From an uncultured Prevotella sp. (GTDB taxonomy: Bacteria; Bacteroidota; Bacteroidia; Bacteroidales; Bacteroidaceae), in contig CAKQPF010000049.1 in assembly GCA_934256705.1 (NCBI GenBank), forward strand, positions 1 through 27,043: a DNA stretch of 27,043 nt, given 5' to 3'. Each line of letters opens with the position of its first letter. The stretch's first letter is position 1. The notes under the pieces were generated by a model. The model had not been told where the DNA came from. It did no database searches and saw only the letters and a program-made list of their open reading frames with translations. This document shows positions 1 to 8,177 of the stretch, piece by piece. The position numbers were made by a program, and so were the translations under genes.

Positions 1-61
1 AAATTATGTATCGTTTGGCAACATGTTTTTGGGTTAGCATCTGCACAGCCCCCCACAGGGT

Positions 62-574
62 TTGTCGGGTGCGCCTAGATTATCTCACATACCTTCTTGT
101 TCGGACTCTGTGATTGTATTCAAGAACGACACATTGGAGAAAGTCGTTTCGTTCGATTTCAAAGGTGGAGTACTATGTAAAGATCACCCTGATTTGTTTA
201 CCGCCACGAAAGACCTTTCCTTTCTGTCTGATTACGCTGGAGTATTAGGACTACAGATATATCAGGAAAACAAATCCCTAATGTGTATGGAATACATCCA
301 TAACCATAGATCCTTGTGCTGGCTTTATGACAAAAAGAACAATAATGTCTATCATGGCAGAAATATGTTTGAAGGAGTAAATCCATATACATATTGTTTC
401 CTTAATGATAATCAAATCGTTACATATGTTGCTCCAGAAACTTTTGAAGCCCTCAAAGAATTTAAAAACAATAAAGAATTCCAAGATAACTTGGAAAAAT
501 CTCCAGAGCAGATTAAAGACATTCTTACTGGAAAGATAAAGGCTCCAGCACTGGTTTATATAACAATAAGGTAA
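62..574 (+). pseudogene. C-terminal remnant of a 6-bladed beta-propeller protein
   Basis: About 165 codons resemble the C-terminal blades of the Bacteroidales 6-bladed beta-propeller family (DUF4934/BF3164-like), usually periplasmic or surface lipoproteins of about 350-400 residues. The visible similarity starts around codon 6 (SDSVIVFKNDTL, then VVSFDFKGG) and runs through blade-like strands to the ending APALVYITIR, which resembles the usual NPVL-hydrophobic ending of the family. The only start is a weak TTG at 62, and an in-frame TAG lies at 35-37. The other two forward frames across 1-60 give no propeller-like sequence. There is no signal peptide or lipobox. I read it as a 5'-truncated or frameshifted remnant. 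The gene could continue left of the window in another frame. The family call is from memory of its general pattern and is moderately secure. Confidence 0.5.
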
Positions 575-589
575 GGATGAAAATCTCGA

Positions 590-831
590 TTCGACCTGTA
601 CGGTTGAAACGGGCTGAAAGCCCAAAAAGCTCATAGCCCAGGGCATCGCCCTGAGTTATAACGACATGAATACACTCGCAAGGGCAAAAGCGTAACAGAC
701 TCATTGTGTTGTAATGCTTTTGCCCTTGCAGGGCGTTGGTATCATTCATCGTAATACCCAGGGCGATGCCCTGGGCTAAGAGCTTCTGCCCTTGCAGGGC
801 GTATTGTGTAATTTCAACCGTACAGTTCGAA
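590..831. repeat. 242-bp near-palindromic repeat element (REP/MITE-like)
   Basis: The ends are 20-bp inverted repeats with one mismatch: TTCGACCTGTACGGTTGAAA at 590-609 and the complement of TTCGAACTGTACGGTTGAAA at 812-831. Inside, the two halves are inverted copies of each other. GCAAGGGCAAAAGC at 678-691 is a perfect 14-bp match to the complement of 716-729. CAGGGCATCGCCCTG at 639-653 is mirrored by the CCCAGGGCGATGCCCTGGG block around 757-776. GGGCTGAAAGCCC at 611-623 is a smaller palindrome. The whole can fold as one long hairpin centred near 700-712. Such GC-rich CAGGGC/GCCCTG blocks contrast with the AT-rich surroundings and resemble dispersed REP-type elements known in Bacteroidetes. 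It carries no credible ORF, and no target duplication is evident. Confidence 0.7.
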
Positions 832-994
832 TTTATTTGCTGAAATGTGCCAAAGACTGTTTGATTTGTACCATTGGGCATGGAAAATACTCAATGTAAA
901 TAATGGAATAAATAGCTGATGCGACGCAATATGAAAAGTGAAAACCTTGGCGAGAAGCATCTGTGGCGCGGTTTTCTCGTGCTGATATGCCATC
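832..994. other. intergenic stretch without a recognised gene
   Basis: Together with the repeat element and the susC promoter and leader, this fills the 678 bases between the propeller remnant and susC. No plausible coding frame is present on either strand; the short reverse frames have no family features. A short inverted repeat (CGAGAA near 950 and TTCTCG near 974) is the only structure seen. Confidence 0.5.
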
Positions 995-1026
995 ATGTTA
1001 CATTTGAGAAAGTTTATGTTACATTT
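995..1026 (+). promoter_or_regulatory. 11-bp direct repeat, candidate activator site for susC
   Basis: ATGTTACATTT occurs twice, at 995-1005 and 1016-1026. The starts are 21 bp apart, two helical turns, so both face the same side of the DNA. The second copy ends 2 bp before the proposed -33 element. This layout fits a class II activator such as a hybrid two-component or SusR-type regulator. No regulator gene lies in the window, so the factor is unknown. Confidence 0.45.
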
Positions 1027-1028
1027 CG

Positions 1029-1061
1029 TTTACAAGTTATTGATAATGTTTTTTAACTTTG
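1029..1061 (+). promoter_or_regulatory. Bacteroidetes-type promoter of the first susC
   Basis: TAACTTTG at 1054-1061 matches the -7 consensus TAnnTTTG exactly. A weak -33 element (TTTA at 1029-1032) lies 21 bp upstream. A start near 1068 would give a leader of about 185 nt. In the leader, ATTCACGG (1099-1106) can pair with CCGTGTGAAT (1133-1142) with a small bulge. The poor -33 element fits a promoter that needs an activator. Confidence 0.55.
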
Positions 1062-1252
1062 CACTCGCAATAGACAAAGAAATAGATAAGCCTTTTGCAT
1101 TCACGGGTTAAATCCTGTCAATCAAGGAAAAGCCGTGTGAATGTCCGTCGAAAACAAAGAGATTGACGCGCAATAGTAACGACATTGAAGAATATACATT
1201 ATTATATAAACATTTACTACAATTTTTTTTAACCAATCAAAACCTAATCAAA

Positions 1253-4200
1253 ATGCGAATTTCAGAAACGTTTGGCAAACTGGGTAGGGCATTTCTTATC
1301 CTTTCCATCCTTTCTCTCTTCTCACTTTCTGCGTTGGCACAGAGTGTAAAGGGTATCGTAAAGGATCAGGCTGGCGACGCCATCATAGGTGCCACAGTCA
1401 AAGTAGTTGGTACCAAGACAGGTGCCATAACAGATGCAGACGGTCAGTTCACGGTCAAAGCCGGAGCTAACTCGACGTTGTCAGTCACTTTTGTGGGATA
1501 TACCACAAAGCGTGTCGCTGTCAATGGAAAGAACAATCTCGTCATCGTGCTTGACGAAGACAACACTACTCTCAATGACCTCGTGGTGGTAGGTTACGGT
1601 GTTCAGAAGAAGAGTGACCTGACTGGATCCGTAGCATCCGTAAAGGGTGACGACATCAAGAACCTCAGTACTACCGATGCCGCTGCAGCATTGCAGGGAA
1701 AGGCAGCAGGATTGCAGGTGCTCAACAGTTCCGGTAAGCCAGGACAGGGTGCTTCCATCCGTGTGCGCGGTTACTCCTCAAACTCCAGCAACATCGGTCC
1801 GCTGCTCATAGTAGATGGACTTCAGGTGTCCAGCATCCAGTATCTTGACCCATCAATGATTGAGTCAATGGAAGTGCTGAAGGATGCTGCGTCAGCCGCT
1901 ATCTATGGCGCTGAGGCTGGAAACGGCGTAGTGCTCATCACTACAAAGTCAGGAAACAAGGGAAAAGGCAGCATCAACTACACAGGCAAATGGACCAACC
2001 AGTCACTTGGCAGCGTGCCGGAGCTTCTCAATGCAAGCCAGTTCAAGGACTGGATGTCAATGCAGCTCGGTGCAGACAAGGTCAATGCCGACCTTGCAGA
2101 TGCACAGTCACAGTACGGATGGAACCCTAATACCGACACAGACTGGCTCGATGCCTACTTTGAGAATACCTGGGCACAGCAGCATACCCTTACTTTCCAG
2201 GGCGGAAATGACCGTGGTTCATATTTCCTTAGCACCAGTTATGTAAGTCAGAACGGTATTGTTAAGGGCAATAGTGATAAGTATGAGCGCCTTACTGCAC
2301 AGATAAATGCAGACTATAAGATAAAGGACTGGCTCAAGGTAGGTACTAACACTGCTATAGAGAAATGGTCATCACGCGGCGTTTCCGAGAATGGTTATGG
2401 TTCATCATTCGAGATGCTCCTCCTCATCGATCCACTCACACCGCTCTATTGGACATCTCCAGACCAGATGCTTGGCGACTATCGCAGCATTTATGAGCAG
2501 TCTCTTGCCGGTACTACCAACAAGACCCTGTTCGGAGATGAAAACGGATATTATGCCACATCTTATTTCAACCAGCGCCTTGCCGGCGGTAACCCATTCT
2601 CACAGCGTGACCGCTCAATGGCAAAGAATAACGGAGTAAACGTAAATGGCACTGCTTTCATGAACATTACTCCTATTAAGCAGGTGACATTCACATCACG
2701 TCTCGGCTACCGTCTCTCATTCAGCAACTCTTCTGACTGGGAATTCCCTTACTATCTCAACGCCCAGACCAAAGGTGACAACTACAAGATTTCAGGCTCA
2801 AGCTCCAACTCTACATGGTATCAGTGGGAGAACTTCGTCAATTACAACCAGGACTTCGGCAAGCACAGTGTAGGCGCAATGGCAGGTATGTCTTACAGAC
2901 AGTATGATTCCAACGGCGTAAGTGCCAATGCATCAGGTTCTGACATCCTCAAGTCTTACAGCCCGAACTTCATCTATCTCGACTGTGTCAACGGCAACAA
3001 GGATACCTCCAAGAGCATAGGCGGTGTGCCTAATACCACCCGTGCATTGTCATATTTCGGCCGTCTTACCTATACTTATGATGACCGTTACAGTCTTCAG
3101 GCAAACTTCCGTGCCGATGCTTTCGACTCATCAAAGCTGTCAAGTGACAACCGTTGGGGACATTTCTTCTCTACATCAGCAGGCTGGACCTTCTCCAATG
3201 AGAAGTTCTTCAAGGACAATATCGACTCAAGCATCATGTCATTCGGCAAGCTGCGCGTGTCATGGGGCCAGAACGGTAACGTGAACGTATTGAGCAACTA
3301 TGCCTATATCGCCGGTATCGCCACCAACGGACAATGGTATCAGTACGGACCTACCAATCAGGTGACCTATGGCTCAATGCCGAACGGCATCGCTAACCCA
3401 GACCTTACATGGGAGAAATCAGAGCAGATAGACCTCGGTCTCGACATGCGCTTCCTTGACAATCGCCTTTCTGTAGGCATCGACTGGTATAAGAAGACCA
3501 CAAAGGACCTCCTCGTGCCAGCACCGGCAATGCCTGAATCAGGCGTTTCCACCATTACAATCAATGCAGGTGAGGTGGAAAACAGCGGTCTTGAGATGGA
3601 ATTGACATGGAAAGACAATATCGGTGACTTCAAATACAGCATCTCCGGCAACTTTGCCACACTCAAGAACAAGGCAACATACCTCGATCCATCCATCCAG
3701 CGCATAGAAGGCGCAACAGTGGAAGGTGCAAGCCCTGGCGCAGTAAGATGCTATTTCGAGCAGGGAAGACCTGTATGGTATATGCGCGGCTACAAGTATG
3801 CAGGCAGAGCAGAAGACGGCACAGCGCAGTATTACAAGAAAGACGGCTCAATCACCAACGATCCGCAGGATGATGACATGACAGACATCGGCTCCGGTAT
3901 TCCTGATCTGACCTACGGCATCACTCTCAATGCAGAGTACAAGGGCTTCGACCTCACCGTATTCGGTGCAGGAGAGACTGGCAATGACATCTACTACGGT
4001 CTCTATCGTACCGGTTACAACAACATAGCCAAGGGTGTCTATGATGACTTCAAGTCAAAGAAGTTCCCTAATGCATCTTCTGTTCAGGGCAATGCTACAT
4101 TCTATCGCTCTTCAGCAATGGTATATAGCGGTTCCTACTTCAAGATCAAGCAGATACAGCTCGGCTACACTCTGCCAAGAAGCATCGTGCAGAAGGCTGC

Positions 4201-4369
4201 TATAGAGAATGTGCGTGCATATATCTCTCTCGACAATTTCTTCACTTTCACCAACTATCCAGGTCTTGACCCTGAGACATGTACTCAGGAGTACAACTGT
4301 CCGGGACTCGACAAAGGCGCTTATCCTAACATGAGAAAGATGGTGCTTGGCGTAAGTGTTACATTCTAA
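1253..4369 (+). CDS. susC-like: SusC/RagA-family TonB-dependent outer-membrane transporter
   Basis: Protein of 1038 residues, within the normal range for SusC. The ATG at 1253 is chosen over the frame's upstream start at 1163 because it is followed directly by a signal peptide (residues about 1-29, ending SLSALAQ). A carboxypeptidase-D-like regulatory domain follows (about 30-105, starting VKGIVKDQAG). The TonB-box-like DLVVVGYGVQKK is near 107-118, then the plug domain with the SusC signature MEVLKDAASAAIYGAEAGNGVV, and a beta-barrel ending in aromatic VTF. It should import oligomers across the outer membrane using TonB energy, with its SusD partner as lid. There is no STN domain, so control is by a DNA-binding regulator rather than anti-sigma signalling. 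susD starts 32 bp downstream, indicating an operon. No enzymes are linked, so the substrate is not predictable. Confidence 0.95.
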   Translation: MRISETFGKLGRAFLILSILSLFSLSALAQSVKGIVKDQAGDAIIGATVKVVGTKTGAITDADGQFTVKAGANSTLSVTFVGYTTKRVAVNGKNNLVIVLDEDNTTLNDLVVVGYGVQKKSDLTGSVASVKGDDIKNLSTTDAAAALQGKAAGLQVLNSSGKPGQGASIRVRGYSSNSSNIGPLLIVDGLQVSSIQYLDPSMIESMEVLKDAASAAIYGAEAGNGVVLITTKSGNKGKGSINYTGKWTNQSLGSVPELLNASQFKDWMSMQLGADKVNADLADAQSQYGWNPNTDTDWLDAYFENTWAQQHTLTFQGGNDRGSYFLSTSYVSQNGIVKGNSDKYERLTAQINADYKIKDWLKVGTNTAIEKWSSRGVSENGYGSSFEMLLLIDPLTPLYWTSPDQMLGDYRSIYEQSLAGTTNKTLFGDENGYYATSYFNQRLAGGNPFSQRDRSMAKNNGVNVNGTAFMNITPIKQVTFTSRLGYRLSFSNSSDWEFPYYLNAQTKGDNYKISGSSSNSTWYQWENFVNYNQDFGKHSVGAMAGMSYRQYDSNGVSANASGSDILKSYSPNFIYLDCVNGNKDTSKSIGGVPNTTRALSYFGRLTYTYDDRYSLQANFRADAFDSSKLSSDNRWGHFFSTSAGWTFSNEKFFKDNIDSSIMSFGKLRVSWGQNGNVNVLSNYAYIAGIATNGQWYQYGPTNQVTYGSMPNGIANPDLTWEKSEQIDLGLDMRFLDNRLSVGIDWYKKTTKDLLVPAPAMPESGVSTITINAGEVENSGLEMELTWKDNIGDFKYSISGNFATLKNKATYLDPSIQRIEGATVEGASPGAVRCYFEQGRPVWYMRGYKYAGRAEDGTAQYYKKDGSITNDPQDDDMTDIGSGIPDLTYGITLNAEYKGFDLTVFGAGETGNDIYYGLYRTGYNNIAKGVYDDFKSKKFPNASSVQGNATFYRSSAMVYSGSYFKIKQIQLGYTLPRSIVQKAAIENVRAYISLDNFFTFTNYPGLDPETCTQEYNCPGLDKGAYPNMRKMVLGVSVTF

Positions 4370-4401
4370 CCATCCTAAAACCTAAAAAACTGAACATTAA
4401 T

Positions 4402-6147
4402 ATGAAAAAGATATTTATTTCTGTAGCCTTGCTTACCGGCATGATGATGTTCTCTTCATGCGAGGATATGCTTGATGTGGAGCAGAAGGCGACAAGCAAT
4501 ACGGCAAGCTTCTACAAGACAGACGAAGATGCAAAGTCTGCTGTCACAGCCATGTATGCCACATTCAACAGTGAGATAGGTGGCAATGAAGGCGTCTGGA
4601 ACGCTTATATCATGGGTCTGAACTATTCTTCCGACGATGTGTTTGCAGCAGGAGGCGACATCGCTGACCATGCCGATTTCCGCATACTTAATGAGTTCCG
4701 CTATGACAAGAGTGCTGTCCCTGTCAAGCAGCTCTATAATCACATCTACAAATCCATCTATTCAGCCAACCTTGTCATAAATTATTTCGGCAATACCGCT
4801 GATACCAAGGTCAAGAAGCAGGCTGTCGCTGAGGCGAGAGTGATGCGTGCATGGGCTCATATGCTTGCAGCTCAGGTGTATAAGTGTCCTCCATTGGTGG
4901 ATCATCTTATCGTCGATGAGAAGCCTACCAATGCTGAGAGCCAGAAAGCCATTCTCGACTGGTGCGTGAACGAATGTGTGGAGGCAATGCCTGACCTTGC
5001 AGACCGCAATGGAAAGTCGGACAAGGAAGGCGCATGGTATGCCACTAAAGGCTTTGCACAGTTCGTTGCCGGCAAGTCAGCTCTCTTTGCTGGCGAAAAT
5101 GCCAAGTGTGTGGAAGTGATGAAACCTCTCGTGGAGTCACCTAACTATGACCTCGTGCCTGGTGAACGCTTCCGTGACCTCTTCCATGTAGAGGGAGATG
5201 GCTGCGAGGAGAAGATCTTCGAATTCAATTATACCACCAATACCGCTGCTGCAGGTGGCAATGAATCATGGCGAGGAGAGAACGGACGTGGCCGCTGGAT
5301 GGTGGCAAACGTGCTCAACTGGCGTGGAGATGACATCAAGGGTGGTGGCAAGTCTCCTAAGATCTGCTCAGCCGGCGGATGGGGCGGTGGCTCTATCAAT
5401 CAGGACTTTGCCCACAAGATGCTTGCCAATGACGGTGACAGTTATCGTCGTAAAGCCACTTTCCTTACCTCTGATGAGTTCTTCTATGATGAAAACCTTT
5501 GTGGATGGCAGAGTGATGATAAGTGCACAACCCGTGAACAGAAGGAATTTGATCCTGACCGCGGTATCACCAAGAGCGCAGGATCATTCTCACGCAGCGA
5601 CGTGATGGAGGTGAAGATGATGATGGCACCAAATGATGCCGGACTGGATGTAGGAGAAAACTGCAACAACACCAACTTCTGTCTTGCACGTCTCGGAGAG
5701 GCTTACCTCATATATGCCGAGGCATGCCTTGCTTCAGGCAAGCCGGACGAGGCAAAGAAGTATGTCAACAAGATACAGCAGCGTGCAGGCTCAAAGACCA
5801 TTTCTGAGTCAGTAACTCTCCAGACCATACAGGATGAGAAGCAGTATGAGCTTTGGTTTGAGGGTTGCCGTTGGCTTGACATCGTTCGTTGGGGCATTGC
5901 AAAGCAGTGTTACGACAAGGTGCTCGACAATATTCCATTGCAATGGGATGAGTATTGGAATCCTTCAGACGGTTCAGGTAAGGTGGGTAAGTATCCTCAC
6001 AAGCTCTATTACAAGATACATCATCCATTCAAGGATGCTGGAATCAAGCTCGAGTTTGTGGCAGGAAAGCATGAATACTGGCCAATTCCACAGTCTGTAA
6101 TCGACGTCAATGACCAGATGCACCAGGTAGTGGATGGCTGGAAGTAG
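4402..6147 (+). CDS. susD-like: SusD/RagB-family surface lipoprotein
   Basis: Protein of 581 residues. The signal ends in a lipobox (MFSSC, Cys20) followed by EDMLD, an acidic surface-export signal. The SusD/RagB fold is supported by the N-terminal SFYKTDEDAKSAVTAMYA region, by the TPR-like AEARVMRAWAHMLAAQVY segment (near 148-165), and by the C-terminal block EKQYELWFEGCRWLDIVRWG and closing YWPIPQSVID. SusD proteins bind glycans or peptides at the cell surface and cap the SusC barrel. It is translated 32 bp after susC. No further gene follows; after the stop there is a hairpin-forming repeat and then an insertion sequence, so accessory lipoproteins or enzymes normally found downstream are missing or lie elsewhere. 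Confidence 0.95.
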   Translation: MKKIFISVALLTGMMMFSSCEDMLDVEQKATSNTASFYKTDEDAKSAVTAMYATFNSEIGGNEGVWNAYIMGLNYSSDDVFAAGGDIADHADFRILNEFRYDKSAVPVKQLYNHIYKSIYSANLVINYFGNTADTKVKKQAVAEARVMRAWAHMLAAQVYKCPPLVDHLIVDEKPTNAESQKAILDWCVNECVEAMPDLADRNGKSDKEGAWYATKGFAQFVAGKSALFAGENAKCVEVMKPLVESPNYDLVPGERFRDLFHVEGDGCEEKIFEFNYTTNTAAAGGNESWRGENGRGRWMVANVLNWRGDDIKGGGKSPKICSAGGWGGGSINQDFAHKMLANDGDSYRRKATFLTSDEFFYDENLCGWQSDDKCTTREQKEFDPDRGITKSAGSFSRSDVMEVKMMMAPNDAGLDVGENCNNTNFCLARLGEAYLIYAEACLASGKPDEAKKYVNKIQQRAGSKTISESVTLQTIQDEKQYELWFEGCRWLDIVRWGIAKQCYDKVLDNIPLQWDEYWNPSDGSGKVGKYPHKLYYKIHHPFKDAGIKLEFVAGKHEYWPIPQSVIDVNDQMHQVVDGWK

Positions 6148-6155
6148 TTGATTTG

Positions 6156-6263
6156 TTGTTTGGTTGTTTAGTTGTATGGTTGATAGTCTTGTTACAAGCA
6201 AACTCTACAAATAACTAAACAACCAAACAACCAAACAACTAAATCACAAAACAACCAAACAAC
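6156..6263. repeat. hairpin-forming dispersed repeat, copy 1
   Basis: An 18-bp perfect inverted repeat, TTGTTTGGTTGTTTAGTT (6156-6173) with its complement at 6213-6230, encloses a 39-nt loop. Positions 6178-6221 match 24395-24438 with three differences over 44 bases, and the following CTAAATCACAAAACAACC is also shared. It starts 9 bp after the susD stop and may act as a transcript 3' end, although it is AT-rich and lacks a classic terminator shape. Confidence 0.7.
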
Positions 6264-6269
6264 AAAATT

Positions 6270-7391
6270 ACCCCAGTTCGGGATAGCAGAACGTTTTCTT
6301 CAATAAATGTTGTGTGAATATTCCTCTTCCCCACGCCTTTAGGAGTGAGTTGCAACAGAGGAATGAAATGAGTGGATTTGCCCTTAGAACAATGAAAGTT
6401 GCTTCGTGTCTTCGATGCAGTATCCTTGCAATGCCTTTGGCTTGTTGTCAAAGAAACAATATGCTCCCAAGGCAGAAATAAGGTTCATGATAAAGTTGCT
6501 TACAGATCTATGGCGTGAGTGTACAATCTGTGCCGTATTCTTCAGCATGTCGTTAATGGTTTCGATAATGTATCTCTTGCGCAGCATCATTCTGTCATAG
6601 AACGGCATCAGCTTGTTTTTCATGTTTACGCGCAACCCTGTCACCAGCTGTATTCCATCCTCAAAGAGGAAGTCAAACAGCTTCTGTGAAATATAGCCTT
6701 TGTCAGCGAACAGCTTGCCATACAAACGTTTAGCAAGAACCTTGAACACATTTGGGTCCTTGTCGCTGACATTTGCACCAGTAAGTACAAACGCTATTAT
6801 CTCGCCTCTGTCATTGCACGCAAGGTGGAGCTTAAAGCCATGGCACCAACCCATTGTTCCTTTTCCGTCAGTGGCAATTCCCTTGAATACCTTATTGGCA
6901 TATCTCCTGAGATTATGGCATACGGGTATCATTGTGGCATCAACGAATGTTATGCTGGTACATCTTCCGAAAGCTCCCAAATTAAGGAAGAACATGAGCT
7001 GGAAGAACACGCGGTTTTCCAACTCCACAAAGCGGTTGTACGACACAGTTTTCGGAAAATAAGACATCATCGTACCCTTAATGCAGAACAGGTAGTAGTG
7101 CTTGAAATTGCGGAATGTACCGAAATGGAAATACAACTGAATCGTCATTATTTCACTGTCTGACAACAATGTCGCACGCCGTCTGCGCTTCACTCCGCTA
7201 TTGTCTTCAAGTAGATTTCCTGCATCAAAATGTTTGCAAAACTCGTCTATAATACAAAATAATTCTGTAATTTTGTAATCGGTAGTCATATTAAATATTT
7301 TTGTAACTTATTGTAATTCACCTATAAAGGTACAAAATATTTATGAGACTACCCATTTTTTTATAAACTATTTCTTATCCCGAAATGGGGT
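6270..7391 (-). mobile_element. IS982-family insertion sequence (complete)
   Basis: The ends are 16-bp terminal inverted repeats with one mismatch: ACCCCAGTTCGGGATA at 6270-6285 and the complement of ACCCCATTTCGGGATA at 7376-7391. Similarity continues weakly for about 10 bp inward. The 1122-bp length and ACCC-type ends suit IS982. One intact transposase is encoded on the minus strand (6384-7289). No target duplication is visible: the flanks are AACAAAATT on the left and GAAGTCTTG on the right. The left end lies directly beside the hairpin repeat and the right end just upstream of the sigma-factor promoter. Confidence 0.9.
6384..7289 (-). CDS. IS982-family transposase
   Basis: Protein of 301 residues, the usual length for IS982 transposases, on the minus strand. 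DDE-type catalytic residues are recognisable: FVDATMIPVC (first Asp), LFADKGY (second Asp), and IIETINDMLK (Glu). The HSRHRSVSNFIMNLISALGAY tail is characteristic of the family. No frameshift or internal stop is seen, so it is probably functional. The upstream TTTGTACCTTTA (complement, around 7325-7340) may be its promoter. It catalyses DNA cleavage and joining at the element ends. Confidence 0.93.
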   Translation of the reverse strand: MTTDYKITELFCIIDEFCKHFDAGNLLEDNSGVKRRRRATLLSDSEIMTIQLYFHFGTFRNFKHYYLFCIKGTMMSYFPKTVSYNRFVELENRVFFQLMFFLNLGAFGRCTSITFVDATMIPVCHNLRRYANKVFKGIATDGKGTMGWCHGFKLHLACNDRGEIIAFVLTGANVSDKDPNVFKVLAKRLYGKLFADKGYISQKLFDFLFEDGIQLVTGLRVNMKNKLMPFYDRMMLRKRYIIETINDMLKNTAQIVHSRHRSVSNFIMNLISALGAYCFFDNKPKALQGYCIEDTKQLSLF

Positions 7392-7497
7392 GAAGTCTTG
7401 AGTTGCGTGAACTCCTTGTCCATCGCAACGATATTTCCTATTTCCATGTTTATTATAGTTCTATTTGTTTGCAAAATTACAAAAAAGTTCAGAGAAG

Positions 7498-7528
7498 TTG
7501 CCTTGGTTGCCTTTTTTTTGTAACTTTG
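7498..7528 (+). promoter_or_regulatory. housekeeping-type promoter of the ECF sigma gene
   Basis: TTG at 7498-7500, a 20-bp spacer, and TAACTTTG at 7521-7528 match the Bacteroidetes -33/-7 consensus. A start near 7535 leaves a leader of about 25 nt before the sigma ATG. This suggests the sigma gene is read by the primary sigma factor rather than by itself. Confidence 0.65.
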
Positions 7529-7559
7529 CACCTTATAAAGGAATATTGGTCAACATTCA

Positions 7560-8090
7560 ATGGATTTTCACCCCATGCTTATGTCTGAATCTGGTACATA
7601 CAAGGATAGATTTGAGAAGATATATACCGAAAATTACGTTCGGATGTATTACTATGCCTTGCATATTGTCAACGAGGAGGAAGTGGCAAAAGACCTGCTG
7701 AATGATGTCTTTACGATGCTTTGGAAAAACTTCACGCACATCGAGGAGGATAATATTAATGCCTATCTGATGACATCGGTTCGCAACAGGGCAGTGGATT
7801 TCCTCCGTCACAATGTGCTCCAAAGCCAATATTCCGAAGAGTATCTGCATACTGCAGAACAGTTCTGTACAGATTATTCCGATGAGAAAGACCGTTTGGT
7901 GGAGGAGATGCTGCAACAACTCTCGCCTCCTACCGACCAGATATTGGAGATGTGTTATCTGAAACGGATGAGTTATGCCGAGGTAGCTGAGGCTCTCCAA
8001 ATCAGTACGAGTACCGTGAAAAAGCATATCATCAAGGCTTTAAAAACATTAAGAGAACTTTATAGAGGTAAACGGGAATGCCCGATTTAG
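7560..8090 (+). CDS. ECF-type RNA polymerase sigma-70 factor, Bacteroides expansion family
   Basis: Protein of 176 residues with sigma-70 region 2 (about 18-85, with the promoter-melting-type segment EVAKDLLNDVFTMLWKN) and region 4 (about 118-168, helix-turn-helix YAEVAEALQISTSTVKKHI). It lacks regions 1 and 3, as ECF factors do. It redirects RNA polymerase to target promoters when released by its anti-sigma partner. ATG 7560 is the first start after the promoter; ATGs at 7575 and 7581 are alternatives. A FecR-type gene follows 87 bp downstream and an STN-domain SusC lies in the same cluster, so this is the usual Bacteroidetes trans-envelope signalling trio. Its last codons overlap the proposed ECF promoter at 8079-8106. 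Confidence 0.92.
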   Translation: MDFHPMLMSESGTYKDRFEKIYTENYVRMYYYALHIVNEEEVAKDLLNDVFTMLWKNFTHIEEDNINAYLMTSVRNRAVDFLRHNVLQSQYSEEYLHTAEQFCTDYSDEKDRLVEEMLQQLSPPTDQILEMCYLKRMSYAEVAEALQISTSTVKKHIIKALKTLRELYRGKRECPI

Positions 8091-8106
8091 CTGATTGTTC
8101 GTATCT
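8079..8106 (+). promoter_or_regulatory. candidate ECF-dependent promoter before fecR
   Basis: TGCCCGATTT (8079-8088), an 11-nt spacer, and CGTATCT (8100-8106). The same two blocks with the same spacing recur before the STN-susC gene at 14374-14401. The upstream block overlaps the sigma stop codon. A start near 8113 would precede the fecR ATG (8178) by about 65 nt. No TTTG-type -33 is positioned here, as expected for an alternative sigma promoter. Confidence 0.5.
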
Positions 8107-8177
8107 ATATATAACAATGTGTATCGCTCAGTCGATGCTATATTTTAAAGGTGAACAATCCAAGAAAAGAAATTAAT

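Noticed and set aside
832..1252. tRNA or other structural RNA gene in the susC upstream region
   Set aside because: No cloverleaf or CCA-type end could be found; only short weak hairpins.
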